The position numbers and the translations under genes are program-made. The notes below the pieces were generated by a model. The model saw only the letters and a program-made list of their open reading frames with translations, ran no database searches and was not told the DNA's origin. Positions 51,646 to 60,383 of a stretch of DNA of 64,000 nt are shown here, piece by piece (position 1 is the first letter of the stretch; the number at the start of each line of letters is the position of its first letter). This DNA comes from Bacillota bacterium (lineage in GTDB: Bacteria > Bacillota > Clostridia > Christensenellales > Aristaeellaceae), in NCBI GenBank assembly GCA_023413135.1, contig JAEZQK010000016.1:25388-89387 (forward strand), written 5' to 3'.

Positions 51646-53313
51646 TTACCCCCTCACAATCATATCCCGGATGGTTCCGTTGGGCGGGATCATGGGCAGC
51701 ACCTTTTCATCCCGGTGAATGCGCACATCGATGACCACCGGGCCGGACAGCTGGAAGGCTTTGTCCAGCACGGAATCCAGCTTGTCGATGGTATCCAGCC
51801 GCAACCCCTTGGCACCGAAGGCCTGGGCCAGCAAAACAAAATCAGTAGCCCGGTTGAGCGTCGTATTGGAATAGCGGTGGCCAAAGAACATGGTCTGCCA
51901 CTGGCGAACCATGCCCAGTACGCTGTTGTTGAGTATGACCACAACAAGAGGCAGGTGGCCCGCAACAGCCGTAGCCAGCTCGTTCATGTTCATATGGAAG
52001 CTGCCGTCGCTGGTAAACAACACCGTTTTTTTCATCCCTGTGCCGATGCAGGCGCCGATGGCCGCGCCCATACCAAAGCCCATGGTGCCAAGGCCACCGG
52101 AGGTGATGAAGGTGCGCGGTGTGTGAAAGCTGTAGTACTGGGCGGTCCACATTTGATGCTGGCCCACATCGGTGGCTACGGGACTGTCCGCCGGTAAGCG
52201 TTTGTTCACCGCCTTGATGACCATCTCGGGATTTAAGCGGCTCTCATTCATGGTGAGGTGATTGTCCGGCGCGTTTTTCAAATCTTCCACCTCATGAAGC
52301 CAGGCAGGATCCGATTTTTTCAGACCGCAGCCGTTCAAGGCACAAAGCGCCTCCTTGACATCAGCCACCAGCGCCACGTAGGCGGGAATGTTCTTGCTGA
52401 TCTCTGCCGGGTCGATGTCAATATGCAGCACCTTGCGGTTTTTGGAAAACTCCTGCTTGTTGCCCGTGGCCCGGTCGGAGAACCGGGTACCCACCGCGAT
52501 GATCAGGTCGGCCCGGTCAATGGCCTTGGAGGCGGCAAACCTGCCATGCATGCCCGTCATGCCCAGGAACAAAGGATGGGTATGTGGCACGGCAGAGAGG
52601 CCCATCATGCTGGTGCCGATGGGCGCGCCGATGGTCTCCGCCAGGCGGACCAGTTCCGCCCCCGCCCCGGCGGCCACCACACCGCCGCCGGCATACAAAA
52701 AGGGCCTTTGGGAGGAGGCAATCAATTCCGCAGCCTGCGCGATGGCCCGGCCGTCCGGCGCTTTGGCCCTTTTTGACTCTCCCTTGGCCCCTTGGGTAAA
52801 TTCACATGCCGCAATCTGCACGTCCTTGGGGATATCCACCAGCACAGGCCCCGGCCTGCCGGAGGCAGCGAGACAGAAGGCTTCCCTCAGCGTATCCGCC
52901 AGGCGGTTCACATCCTTGACCATGTAATTGTGCTTGGTGATGGGCATGGTGATGCCCGTGATATCCACTTCCTGAAAGCTGTCGCGGCCGATCAGCGAGC
53001 ATGCCACATTTCCGGTGATGGCCACCATCGGCGTGGAATCCAGATAGGCCGTGGCAATGCCTGTTACCAGGTTCGTTGCACCGGGGCCGGAGGTGGCGAT
53101 CACAACGCCGGTCCGCCCGGTGGCGCGGGCATACCCATCCGCGGCATGGGCAGCGCCCTGCTCATGGCAGGTGATCACATGGCGCAGCCAGGCGGAGGCT
53201 TTGTATAACTCATCATAAATATTCAAGACTGTGCCGCCTGGATACCCGAAAACAGTATCCACCTGTTGCTCCTTCAAAACCTCCATCAGGATCTGCGCAC
53301 CGCTCAGCTTCAT
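51646..53313 (-). CDS. ilvB: Acetolactate synthase, catalytic subunit
   Basis: 555 residues: the N-terminal thiamine-diphosphate domain (VDTVFGYPGGTVLNIYDEL, CHEQGAAHAADGYARATG with the catalytic glutamate), a central FAD-binding domain, and the C-terminal TPP motif (LFTSDGSFHMNMNELATA to ILNN). The usual GDG reads SDG here. It makes acetolactate or acetohydroxybutyrate. The start at 53313 has GGAGG at good spacing; a longer frame to 53358 runs back into the terminator hairpin and is rejected. It is the first gene of the operon and is controlled by the attenuator just upstream. Confidence 0.95.
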   Translation of the reverse strand: MKLSGAQILMEVLKEQQVDTVFGYPGGTVLNIYDELYKASAWLRHVITCHEQGAAHAADGYARATGRTGVVIATSGPGATNLVTGIATAYLDSTPMVAITGNVACSLIGRDSFQEVDITGITMPITKHNYMVKDVNRLADTLREAFCLAASGRPGPVLVDIPKDVQIAACEFTQGAKGESKRAKAPDGRAIAQAAELIASSQRPFLYAGGGVVAAGAGAELVRLAETIGAPIGTSMMGLSAVPHTHPLFLGMTGMHGRFAASKAIDRADLIIAVGTRFSDRATGNKQEFSKNRKVLHIDIDPAEISKNIPAYVALVADVKEALCALNGCGLKKSDPAWLHEVEDLKNAPDNHLTMNESRLNPEMVIKAVNKRLPADSPVATDVGQHQMWTAQYYSFHTPRTFITSGGLGTMGFGMGAAIGACIGTGMKKTVLFTSDGSFHMNMNELATAVAGHLPLVVVILNNSVLGMVRQWQTMFFGHRYSNTTLNRATDFVLLAQAFGAKGLRLDTIDKLDSVLDKAFQLSGPVVIDVRIHRDEKVLPMIPPNGTIRDMIVRG

Positions 53314-53331
53314 GCTGCTCCCTCCTTCATC

Positions 53332-53369
53332 AAAAAACCCCCTGATCCGTGTACACACGGTTCAGGGGG
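53332..53369 (-). terminator. Attenuator terminator before ilvB
   Basis: On the minus strand CCCCCTGA pairs with TCAGGGGG (8 bases). After a single A-A mismatch, CCGTG pairs with CACGG around a four-base loop. Six T residues follow at once. It ends 18 bases before the ilvB start, so it is premature with respect to the operon and works as an attenuator. Confidence 0.92.
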
Positions 53370-53390
53370 TGTAAGCATATTCTTGTGCGT

Positions 53391-53513
53391 TTATGCCTCT
53401 ACCATTCTCCCATCCCTGCGCATACACAAAAGCCCGCTGGCGACCAGTACGTTAATTCGTACAAGGACGACAACGAGTACAAGGATGCTAAGGCCCAGGG
53501 ACAAGTAGTTCAT
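53391..53513 (-). CDS. ilv-leu operon leader peptide
   Basis: A 40-codon open frame (MNYLSLGLSILVLVVVLVRI at 1-20, ending MRRDGRMVEA) with 9 Leu, 8 Val and 2 Ile; residues 10-18 read ILVLVVVLV. AGGAG lies 6-7 bases upstream. It ends 21 bases before the terminator stem. Ribosome stalling at these codons when branched-chain aminoacyl-tRNA is short would free the downstream RNA to form an alternative pairing. CAGGG at codons 31-33 can pair with CCCTG of the terminator stem. This fits classical ilv attenuation. Confidence 0.88.
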   Translation of the reverse strand: MNYLSLGLSILVLVVVLVRINVLVASGLLCMRRDGRMVEA

Positions 53514-53545
53514 AAGCGTCTCCTGCTTAAAAAAGTTTTTATAAC

Positions 53546-53573
53546 GGTATCACAGGACGGAGTGCTTTGTCAA
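53546..53573 (-). promoter_or_regulatory. Promoter of the ilv-leu operon
   Basis: TTGACA (53568-53573) and GATACC (53546-53551) with a 16-base spacer, the latter preceded by TGT as an extended -10. It is followed by AT-rich sequence and then the leader peptide ribosome site. Upstream to 53711 nothing else is recognised. Confidence 0.65.
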
Positions 53574-53711
53574 GCAACGGAATGTTTTTTAATTGTACTT
53601 ATGCGAAAACTTGCAAATTTCTGTTGCGCAGCTCACATACAACGCAAATACCGCTCCAAAGTGAAGGTCAAATCGCAGCTGGCTTCGTGTGCTTCTGTTT
53701 ATGCCCCGGCA

Positions 53712-54572
53712 TCACTTATCTGACGGCATGACATCACTTTTCTTCGGGCTGTTCCGGCCTTCAAGATCCGGTGGCCTGCGCTCTATCGCCGCCAGGGCGA
53801 TCTCGATATCCTCTTCCACTTCTTCCCATGTGTGACAGCCCACCGTCACCATATCGCAGGGGCGCAGCGTGGCATAGGAGAATGTGAGCCCTACGAAAGG
53901 CGACACCCGGCCCGCCGCCATGGCCTTGATGGTCATCACAGGCTTCTTCGCATTCCAGATCACTTTATGGATGTACTCGATCTCCACCTGCATCAAAAAT
54001 CCTGCGCAATTGTAGATCTGGATGTACGTTTCCACATCGTATTCATTCAGATCGGAATACACGATCAATTCCGGCATGTGGGCGGAAAGCCCCGGAACCA
54101 TGCCCGCCTCCCTGATCATGGAAAGGTAATCCGGCAGCCGGTCCATGGTGCGCCTGTTCTTGTTCACCAATTGTTCAGCACAATAATGATGAGGCAGGCA
54201 GAAGGTGGCGCCCAATTTCCTGGATGTTTCAATTGTCTGCCGCGCTTCCGCTCTTGCCGCCGGATTGTCGTCCACATTCAAAATAGGCGTATCGATGATG
54301 ATCAGCTTTTTCCCGGTATGCTCCTGCGCCAGGCGGATGCCGTTCATAAGAACATCGCTGCCATCAAGGGGGCACATCACGGCGTCGACGCCATGCTCCA
54401 AATACATTTCCAGAAGTTTTGCCACGGCTTCCTTCGTGTCAAAACGGTTTTTGATCCGCGTATCGGCAGCGGCGCTGGTATGGCTGTAACCCAATATCCA
54501 ATTGGTGCCGATGAGCATGCGCGGCAGGGAGACGCCACCCACCAGAGTACGAGGAAACAAATGCGTGGACAT
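53712..54572 (-). CDS. Conserved-looking protein of unknown function (possible TIM barrel)
   Basis: 286 residues, not recognised. Visible features are LPRMLIGTNWILGYSHTSAA, a segment with repeated beta-alpha rhythm (AVMCPLDGSDVLMNGIRLA, LIIIDTPILNVDD, MVPGLSAHMPELIVY, PVMTIKAMAAGRVSPFVGLTF, CDMVTVGCHTWEEVEEDI), and a charged C-terminal tail. The regular strand-helix pattern and the TIKAMAAGR strand suggest an eight-fold barrel, perhaps like aldo-keto reductases or metal-dependent hydrolases. GGAAGAG lies 9 bases before the ATG. It is divergent from the FucU-like gene and 138 bases from the ilv promoter. Confidence 0.75.
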   Translation of the reverse strand: MSTHLFPRTLVGGVSLPRMLIGTNWILGYSHTSAAADTRIKNRFDTKEAVAKLLEMYLEHGVDAVMCPLDGSDVLMNGIRLAQEHTGKKLIIIDTPILNVDDNPAARAEARQTIETSRKLGATFCLPHHYCAEQLVNKNRRTMDRLPDYLSMIREAGMVPGLSAHMPELIVYSDLNEYDVETYIQIYNCAGFLMQVEIEYIHKVIWNAKKPVMTIKAMAAGRVSPFVGLTFSYATLRPCDMVTVGCHTWEEVEEDIEIALAAIERRPPDLEGRNSPKKSDVMPSDK

Positions 54573-54714
54573 AATCTGCTCTTCCTTTCACGGCCATGAT
54601 CTGACGCCTATATTGGTTCAGAGCCTGAATAGTATTCTCCTTCTTCTCAGGCAATAAAATGTTTCTTCACTATAAATCACCAGTATGATCCTTTCATTTT
54701 CCATCCGCCTTTGC

Positions 54715-54720
54715 TATACT
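54715..54720 (+). promoter_or_regulatory. Possible -10 box for the fucU-like gene
   Basis: TATACT, 45 bases before the start codon. TTTCAT lies at roughly the right distance as a poor -35 box. Confidence 0.4.
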
Positions 54721-54765
54721 ACACATAAACGGGCAGAGATAGCCCTTAAAGAGAGGAGCTTCATC

Positions 54766-55197
54766 ATGCTCAAAGGTATTTCCCCGCTTATTTCTCCCGA
54801 ATTGTTAAAAACGCTGGCCGAAATGGGTCATGGCGACGAGATCGTGATCGGCGACGGCAACTTCCCGGCCGCCACCATGGGCAAGCGCTGCATACGCTGC
54901 GACGGTCACCCCGTACCGGATCTTTTGGATGCCATTTTGCAGCTTTTCCCCCTGGACACGTTTGTGGAAGCGCCCGTAATGCTGATGCAGGTGGTACCCG
55001 GCGCCTTGCCCGGCGATCCGCCCATTTGGGCTGAATTCCGCACCATTGTGGATAAGCATCAGCCCGGCACCCGCATAGGGTTTGAAGAGCGTTTTGCTTT
55101 CTACGAGCGCAGCCAAAAGGCGTTCGCCACCATCCAAACCGGGGAAAGCGCGCTGTACGCCAACGTGATACTGAAAAAGGGTGTCATCGGGAAATAA
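54766..55197 (+). CDS. fucU: FucU/RbsD-family sugar mutarotase
   Basis: 143 residues with the family pattern: MLKGISPLISPELLKTLAEM, HGDEIVIGDGNFPA (catalytic His and Asp region), RCDGHPVPDLLDAILQLFPLD and a C-terminal Tyr-Ala-Asn (ALYANVILKKGVI), which is typical of FucU. These proteins interconvert anomers of fucose, ribose or related sugars. The ATG at 54766 has GAGGAG at 9 bases; an upstream frame to 54685 has none. No fucose pathway gene accompanies it. Confidence 0.9.
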   Translation: MLKGISPLISPELLKTLAEMGHGDEIVIGDGNFPAATMGKRCIRCDGHPVPDLLDAILQLFPLDTFVEAPVMLMQVVPGALPGDPPIWAEFRTIVDKHQPGTRIGFEERFAFYERSQKAFATIQTGESALYANVILKKGVIGK

Positions 55198-55207
55198 GGA
55201 GAGCATT

Positions 55208-55975
55208 GTGCAGACCATTACCAGCATGCAAAATCCAAAGGTAACTTTCTGGCGCGGCCTGAAAACAAGGGCCGCCCGGCAAGATGCCGGCCTGTACATC
55301 GTGGAAGGGGCCAAAATGGTGGGCGAAGCCCTTCAAGCAAACCTTGTTCAGGCGCTGCTCATCGACATGGACAGGCTGCCCGAATATCAGGGTTTGATAG
55401 ATGCTGCGTCTCAAGATGTGTACGCCGTGTCCGCACATATCCTGTCGGCTGTCTGTGACACGAAAACGCCTCAGGGTGTGGCGGCCATCATCAAGCTGCC
55501 CGGTGTGCCTGTGATTTGCGACCTGGGTCCGCTCATCGTGGTGCTGGACGGCGTGCAGGATCCTGGCAACGTGGGCACCATTTTGCGGACGGCGGACGCC
55601 GCCGGTTTTTCCGGCGCGCTACTGTCTGCGGAATGCGCCGACCTTTATTCCCCCAAGTGTCTGCGAGCCACCATGGGCAGCATCTTCCGGCTGAAAGCTT
55701 TGGTCGCACCTTCCCTGACGGACACGCTGGCAGAGCTTAAGGAAACCGGATACAGCCTGCTGTCCGGGGAGCTGGGCGGCACGCCCTTTTATGAAAGGAC
55801 AAACGTGTTTAGCCGCCTGTGCCTTGTGATCGGCAGCGAGGGAAACGGCGTGTCCAGGGACGTCAGCGCCCTTTGCACCCACCGGCTGACGCTGCCTATG
55901 CGGGGCGGCGCGGAATCGTTGAACGCCGCGGTGGCGGCGGGCATCATGATGTACGATTTGATAAACAGGGGCTAG
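55208..55975 (+). CDS. SpoU/TrmH-family RNA 2'-O-methyltransferase
   Basis: 255 residues. The N-terminal substrate-binding part begins ITSMQNPKVTFWRGLKTRAAR and continues YIVEGAKMVGEAL. The SPOUT knot motifs follow: VVLDGVQDPGNVGTILRTAD, CLVIGSEGNGVS and LTLPMRGGAESLNAAVAAGI. It methylates a ribose in rRNA or tRNA; the target is not clear. The start is GTG at 55208 with AAGGAG at 6 bases. It lies 10 bases after the fucU-like gene and overlaps the convergent arabinofuranosidase gene by 4 bases. Confidence 0.92.
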   Translation: MQTITSMQNPKVTFWRGLKTRAARQDAGLYIVEGAKMVGEALQANLVQALLIDMDRLPEYQGLIDAASQDVYAVSAHILSAVCDTKTPQGVAAIIKLPGVPVICDLGPLIVVLDGVQDPGNVGTILRTADAAGFSGALLSAECADLYSPKCLRATMGSIFRLKALVAPSLTDTLAELKETGYSLLSGELGGTPFYERTNVFSRLCLVIGSEGNGVSRDVSALCTHRLTLPMRGGAESLNAAVAAGIMMYDLINRG

Positions 55976-57471
55976 AGCTGCACCTCCACAATATTCACCG
56001 AATGGGGGATCAGCGCCAGTGGGCGGGGAGAGGTGATCTCCATCCAGCCTGTGGAATGGATCATAGCGCCCTGATGGTCTACGTCGTTGTAGCTTTCACA
56101 GGAGGAACCGGCCAGCGTATGCACCCGGTAGGCCTTGATGGGCGCGCGGTCCACCTCCAGTTCCATTTCCACAAGGGAGGAAGATGATTTATTCACTGCG
56201 GACAGCGTCACCGTACGCCTGTCCCCGCCGGTAGTGGCGATCACATCCACCTGGTTCACCTTCACATCCCGCTGATCCTTGCTTTTGAAAATAGCTTCGG
56301 GCATCCCTTCGCAGTATGTGTCCACCACGGTATCCTGCATGTGATTCACATACAGGTCGAACACGTGGTAGGTGGTGCGCTTGACGATACCGCCGGGATG
56401 AGTGTAAATGCAGCCCCTTGTATTGACCACAGGCGCAAAATTAGCCATGCCGACGATATCGCAGTTGCGGTTCAATTCGTTTAAAAAGCAGGCGGAAAAT
56501 ACGGCATCCGCCATGGTATAGGAGCTGTTCATATCATTTTTGTCCCTGGGCAGAAGGTATTCTTCCTTTGTTACGCCCATTCTTTGCGTATGCATATTGG
56601 GGTGGTACCAGCCCCTTAAATTCCACTCGTCAAAGGCAATCTTGATTTCCTTTTCCAGCCCCAGGGCGGTGAGCAGCCCCCGGACCTTTGAAATGGATGC
56701 CCCCAGGTTCTCCGTATAGGCCATGGCCTGCTCATACGTCGCCAGCGCATTGGTATTGTGGATGGCATCCCAATACTGGTGGATAGAGATCCAGTCCAGA
56801 TGGTGCCCTGCCGTGCGCAAAAGGGCCAGGTTCCAGTCAATGTCGGTCAAAGCGGCGGCAGAGAGCGATATGCTGGGATCCACGTGCTTTAAAAGCTTGG
56901 AGGCTTCGCATACGAGTCTCCCCCATTCCCACGCTTCCTTGGCACCCAGTTCCCAGGAACCGTAGTTTTCGTTGCCGATGCTCCAGTATTTTACGCCGTA
57001 AGGCTTTTCGTGTCCATTCAATATGCGCCGGCGGGCAAACTCTCCTTCGCTTTCCAAATTGCAGTATTCCAGCCAGTCACTCATTTCCTCTATGGAGCCC
57101 GTGCCCGCGTTTGTGCAAATATAGGGTTCACAATCAAGCTTTTTGCACAGGCGGATGAATTCATCCGTGCCGAAGGCGTTGCTTTCCTCTACCCGCCAGG
57201 CCTTGTCAAACACGGCGGAACGTTCTTTCCCTATACCCTTTTGCCAATGATAGGAGGACACAAAGCACCCGCCGGGCCAGCGCAGGATGGGCGGCTTGAT
57301 CTTTTTCAGCGCCGCAAGAACGTCTGTCCTGAATCCATCCTCATCGGCCAAAGGATGCCCGGGGTTAAACACGCCTCCGTACACCTGACGGTGGAAATGC
57401 TCCAGAAAGTGGCCGTAGATCATAGGGCTGGCCTTGCCGATCTCCCGCCCCGTCATAACGTATAGCTTCAT
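55972..57471 (-). CDS. Alpha-L-arabinofuranosidase, GH51
   Basis: 499 residues: MIYGHFLEHFHRQVYGG, ILRWPGGCFVSSYHW, YWSIGNENYGSWE (acid/base glutamate), WISIHQYWD and IAFDEWNLRGWY (nucleophile glutamate), then a C-terminal beta domain. Family GH51 removes arabinose from arabinan, arabinoxylan or oligosaccharides. It has no signal peptide, so it acts inside the cell on sugars imported by the ABC transporter encoded upstream. The ATG overlaps the regulator stop (ATGA), placing it as the last gene of that operon. Confidence 0.93.
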   Translation of the reverse strand: MKLYVMTGREIGKASPMIYGHFLEHFHRQVYGGVFNPGHPLADEDGFRTDVLAALKKIKPPILRWPGGCFVSSYHWQKGIGKERSAVFDKAWRVEESNAFGTDEFIRLCKKLDCEPYICTNAGTGSIEEMSDWLEYCNLESEGEFARRRILNGHEKPYGVKYWSIGNENYGSWELGAKEAWEWGRLVCEASKLLKHVDPSISLSAAALTDIDWNLALLRTAGHHLDWISIHQYWDAIHNTNALATYEQAMAYTENLGASISKVRGLLTALGLEKEIKIAFDEWNLRGWYHPNMHTQRMGVTKEEYLLPRDKNDMNSSYTMADAVFSACFLNELNRNCDIVGMANFAPVVNTRGCIYTHPGGIVKRTTYHVFDLYVNHMQDTVVDTYCEGMPEAIFKSKDQRDVKVNQVDVIATTGGDRRTVTLSAVNKSSSSLVEMELEVDRAPIKAYRVHTLAGSSCESYNDVDHQGAMIHSTGWMEITSPRPLALIPHSVNIVEVQL

Positions 57472-58469
57472 GCCCGCGCTTCCTCTCCCGGCGCATGGAA
57501 TATATCAGCCGATTCACGCATGGTTTTGTTACGGCCATACCAGAAATCCTTCACCATGTTCAGATCATCCAAAGGCGTGGAAAAAAAGGTACGCACCAGA
57601 ATATCCTGGTTGTGATTCCCGAACTTTTTGCCGTATACAGTCAGCCCGCCCACATGCTCGGCCTGTTCGCTGACCTCCATTTTGAAACGCCAGTTTGGCA
57701 GGCTGTTCCCTACATTGGCAATGGTGGCGCCGCTTTTTCGCACCTCATCCAAATACGTGCCGGTCCTGTCAATGCGGATCTGCTTCAGCAGCCCGTATTG
57801 GTTTGCCTGCCACCAATTAGGGGTGATCACGCCATGGCGCTGCCCGAAATCGCCGGGACAAGTCCAATCGAAAAGCCGGACGCCATTTAGGTAAAAGGTG
57901 ATGTCCGACGGCCATTCCTCATTAAACCCCGGCGCTTCTGAAGAAATCTCCAGGGATATATCGATTTCCTCCAGCGTCTGGCTGGGCTGCATGTAGTTGG
58001 GGAAGGTGTACTCCACATACCCCTGGGTAAACCACAGGATCTGGGCATGCATCCGCTGGGGGTCCATCAAAAACTTAGGCTCGTCAAAATAGCCGATGAT
58101 GCTGTCATCCGTGGCCAGCCCGCAGGTGGGTTTCACCTGTATCTCGCTGTAATGGCCCACGGGGATGGATACTTCATGGATGTTTTGCGTAATGTTGCGG
58201 TGAGGCAGCTGCAGCCGGTACTCCGTTTCCATCATCACGCATTTTTTGTGGCTGGCTCCGTTAACCGTTACCAGGCTGGACGTGATAATGCCCGCCGCCT
58301 CCAGTTTTTGCACATGCCTTGTCATAATGGAGCTGCTTATGCCGATTTTTTCGGCCAGTTGCTTGATATTCAGGTCCTCCTTGGCCAGAAGATGCAAAAT
58401 CTCCACCCGCACTTCGCTGGCCAGCGCCTCAAAAAAGGGAACACTCTCTTTATCGACCTGTATAACCAA
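57468..58469 (-). CDS. ArsR-type helix-turn-helix regulator with large ligand domain
   Basis: About 333 residues. Residues 8-75 form an ArsR/winged HTH domain (FFEALASEVRVEILHLLA, LNIKQLAEKIGISSSIMTRHVQKLEAAGII). The remaining 250 residues are an extended beta-rich domain (VPVGHYSEIQVKPTCGL-like, WPSDITFYLNGVRLFDW), far longer than usual for ArsR. This tail probably senses a sugar. It is encoded between the transporter and the arabinofuranosidase and likely controls them. The start is best placed at TTG 58469 (AGGGAG at 8 bases); GTG at 58478 is too close to that site. Confidence 0.8.
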   Translation of the reverse strand: MVIQVDKESVPFFEALASEVRVEILHLLAKEDLNIKQLAEKIGISSSIMTRHVQKLEAAGIITSSLVTVNGASHKKCVMMETEYRLQLPHRNITQNIHEVSIPVGHYSEIQVKPTCGLATDDSIIGYFDEPKFLMDPQRMHAQILWFTQGYVEYTFPNYMQPSQTLEEIDISLEISSEAPGFNEEWPSDITFYLNGVRLFDWTCPGDFGQRHGVITPNWWQANQYGLLKQIRIDRTGTYLDEVRKSGATIANVGNSLPNWRFKMEVSEQAEHVGGLTVYGKKFGNHNQDILVRTFFSTPLDDLNMVKDFWYGRNKTMRESADIFHAPGEEARA

Positions 58470-58497
58470 TCCGCCCACTCCCTTTAAGCACAGCGAA

Positions 58498-59352
58498 TCA
58501 GCCCTTTACGCCGCCCGCCGTCATGCCCTCAATAAAATACCGCTGGAAGCTGATAAACAGGATCAGGATCGGGATGATCGCCATTACGGAGCCGGCGATA
58601 AGAACCACATAATTGTTGCCGTAGGGGGTTAGCAAAGACGCCAAGCCTAGCGGCAATGTAAACTTGCTTTGGCTGCGCAGAACAATCAAAGGCCACAGGA
58701 AGCCGTTCCAGCTATTCATGCCCACCAGTATGCCCATGGCGGCAAAGGATGGCACTGCCAGGGGCAGCATGATGCGCACGAAGATGCCATATTCGCTGCA
58801 GCCGTCCACCCGGCCGGCATCCACAAAATCGTGAGGCAGGCCGCTCATGTACTGCCTGAAGAAGAAGATGGGCAGTGCCTGGGCCACGAAGGGCAATATA
58901 ATGCCACGGTATGTATCGATCATCTGTATGTCCAGCTTGTCCTTGAAGCCCACCAGAAGCTGGAACAGCGGTAGAATGATAATTTCCAGCGGGATCATCA
59001 TCACCAGCAAAACACAGGTAAAAATCAGGTTTTTGCCCTTGAAGCTGTACATGGCAAATCCGTAGCCTACAAAAGCGCTGACCAGCAGCGTCGAAACCGT
59101 TTGAATGACGGTGATCAGCAGGCTGTTGCCAAACCATTGAAAATAACCTTCGCTGCCCGTGAACAGGATTTTGTAGTTTTCCAGGGACATCACGGCAAGA
59201 TCCCACTGCACATTCAGGCCTTTTCGGAATATTTCCGTGGTGGGCTTAAAGGAAGCCAGCGCAATGGCATACAGCGGGAACAATGTCACGACCGCAAGCA
59301 CGATAAAGAAAAGCACAAGCAGAATGGATACCCACATTTTGCGCTTTTTCAT
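58498..59352 (-). CDS. Sugar ABC transporter permease (MalG-like)
   Basis: 284 residues with six hydrophobic helices and the EAA loop (MSGLPHDFVDAGRVDGCSEYGIFVRIMLPLAVP, key part DAGRVDGCSEYGIFVRI). It ends IILFISFQRYFIEGMTAGGVKG, the usual MalG C-terminus of the CUT1 family. With the MalF-like partner it forms the membrane channel for an imported oligosaccharide. The ATG overlaps the previous stop (ATGA). The ATPase is not encoded here, so a shared MsmK-type ATPase elsewhere is likely. Confidence 0.93.
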   Translation of the reverse strand: MKKRKMWVSILLVLFFIVLAVVTLFPLYAIALASFKPTTEIFRKGLNVQWDLAVMSLENYKILFTGSEGYFQWFGNSLLITVIQTVSTLLVSAFVGYGFAMYSFKGKNLIFTCVLLVMMIPLEIIILPLFQLLVGFKDKLDIQMIDTYRGIILPFVAQALPIFFFRQYMSGLPHDFVDAGRVDGCSEYGIFVRIMLPLAVPSFAAMGILVGMNSWNGFLWPLIVLRSQSKFTLPLGLASLLTPYGNNYVVLIAGSVMAIIPILILFISFQRYFIEGMTAGGVKG

Positions 59353-60299
59353 CCTTGCTTCTCCTTTCTGAGCGTACCGTTGATGTACAGCTGAATGACA
59401 TTCAATATCATTACGATCATCAGCAGCACGATGCCAATGGCGCTGCCGTAGCCCATATTGTTTTCCTCAAACGCCTTGCGGTACAGATAGCCGACAATGG
59501 TGGTACCGATATTGTTAGGCGAACGGTTGCCCGACCAAAGCATGTAGCTTTCGGTAAACATGGCCATGCCGCCGTAAATGCTGATGGTAAGCACATAGAT
59601 TGTTACAGGCCTCAGCATGGGAATGATGATGCTTTTAAACCTGTGCCATGCGTTGGCTCCGTCAATCTCAGCCGATTCATACAATTCCACGGGGATGTTT
59701 TGAAGCCCTGCCAAAAAGTACAGGACATTCACGCCTGTCCAGCGCCATACGGCCAGCGTCAAAAGCGTTACCATGGAGGTATCGGCCAGCCGCAGCCATT
59801 TGATGGGCTTCATGCCCACAAGGCCGACGATCTGGTTCAGCAATGAACCGGGAAGTTCGCCAAAGACCAGGCGGAAGATAGTGCCGGCCACCACCACGGA
59901 GGTGAGTGCCGGAATAAACAAGGTGGAACGGAAAAAATTCCTGGCACGCATGCGCTTGCTGTCCAAAAACACAGCCAGCAGCATGGGCACAGGGATAAGG
60001 ATCAGCAGCGTCCAGAACGTATACATTACGTTCAGCCGGAGCGCCTTGAAAAAAATCGGGTCATTCAGGTTGCGGTAATTTTCCAGGCCAATAAACTCCA
60101 CCTGATTCGGGAGTATGTTTTGAAAACTCATGATGACGGTGGATATCATGGGATACAAAAAGAAAAGCAGAAACGTAATGACAAAAGGCGACACAAACAC
60201 ATAGGGCGCAATTTTTTGATTATACGCAAATTGCTTAAGCGAGGCGGGGGCCTTATTGTACACAGGCCGCTTTGCAGAGGATGGCGTGGCCTGACTCAT
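59349..60299 (-). CDS. Sugar ABC transporter permease (MalF-like)
   Basis: 316 residues, six helices, the EAA loop LYESAEIDGANAWHRFKSIIIPMLRP, and a basic N-terminus (AKRPVYNKAP) before the first helix (PYVFVSPFVITFLLFFLYP). It is a CUT1 family permease. It lies 84 bases after the binding-protein gene, with a strong hairpin between the two (60320-60354). GGAAGG precedes the ATG. Confidence 0.93.
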   Translation of the reverse strand: MSQATPSSAKRPVYNKAPASLKQFAYNQKIAPYVFVSPFVITFLLFFLYPMISTVIMSFQNILPNQVEFIGLENYRNLNDPIFFKALRLNVMYTFWTLLILIPVPMLLAVFLDSKRMRARNFFRSTLFIPALTSVVVAGTIFRLVFGELPGSLLNQIVGLVGMKPIKWLRLADTSMVTLLTLAVWRWTGVNVLYFLAGLQNIPVELYESAEIDGANAWHRFKSIIIPMLRPVTIYVLTISIYGGMAMFTESYMLWSGNRSPNNIGTTIVGYLYRKAFEENNMGYGSAIGIVLLMIVMILNVIQLYINGTLRKEKQG

Positions 60300-60319
60300 G
60301 TACGCTCACCTTCCTTTAA

Positions 60320-60354
60320 GGCGCAGTGAACAGGAATGCCCCGTCCACTGCGCC
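60320..60354 (-). ncRNA. Intercistronic hairpin between binding protein and permease genes
   Basis: On the minus strand GGCGCAGTG pairs perfectly with CACTGCGCC (9 bases) around a loop that can partly pair itself. There is no T-run, so it is not a normal terminator. Such hairpins commonly protect the 3' end of the binding-protein message and give it a higher yield than the permeases. Confidence 0.7.
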
Positions 60355-60383
60355 CATTTTTAGTTCAACCCGATTCAACCCAA

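Noticed and set aside
53266..53723. Plus-strand open frames over the ilv leader
   Set aside because: They are complements of the leader peptide and terminator; the minus-strand reading has the ribosome site, codon bias and context.
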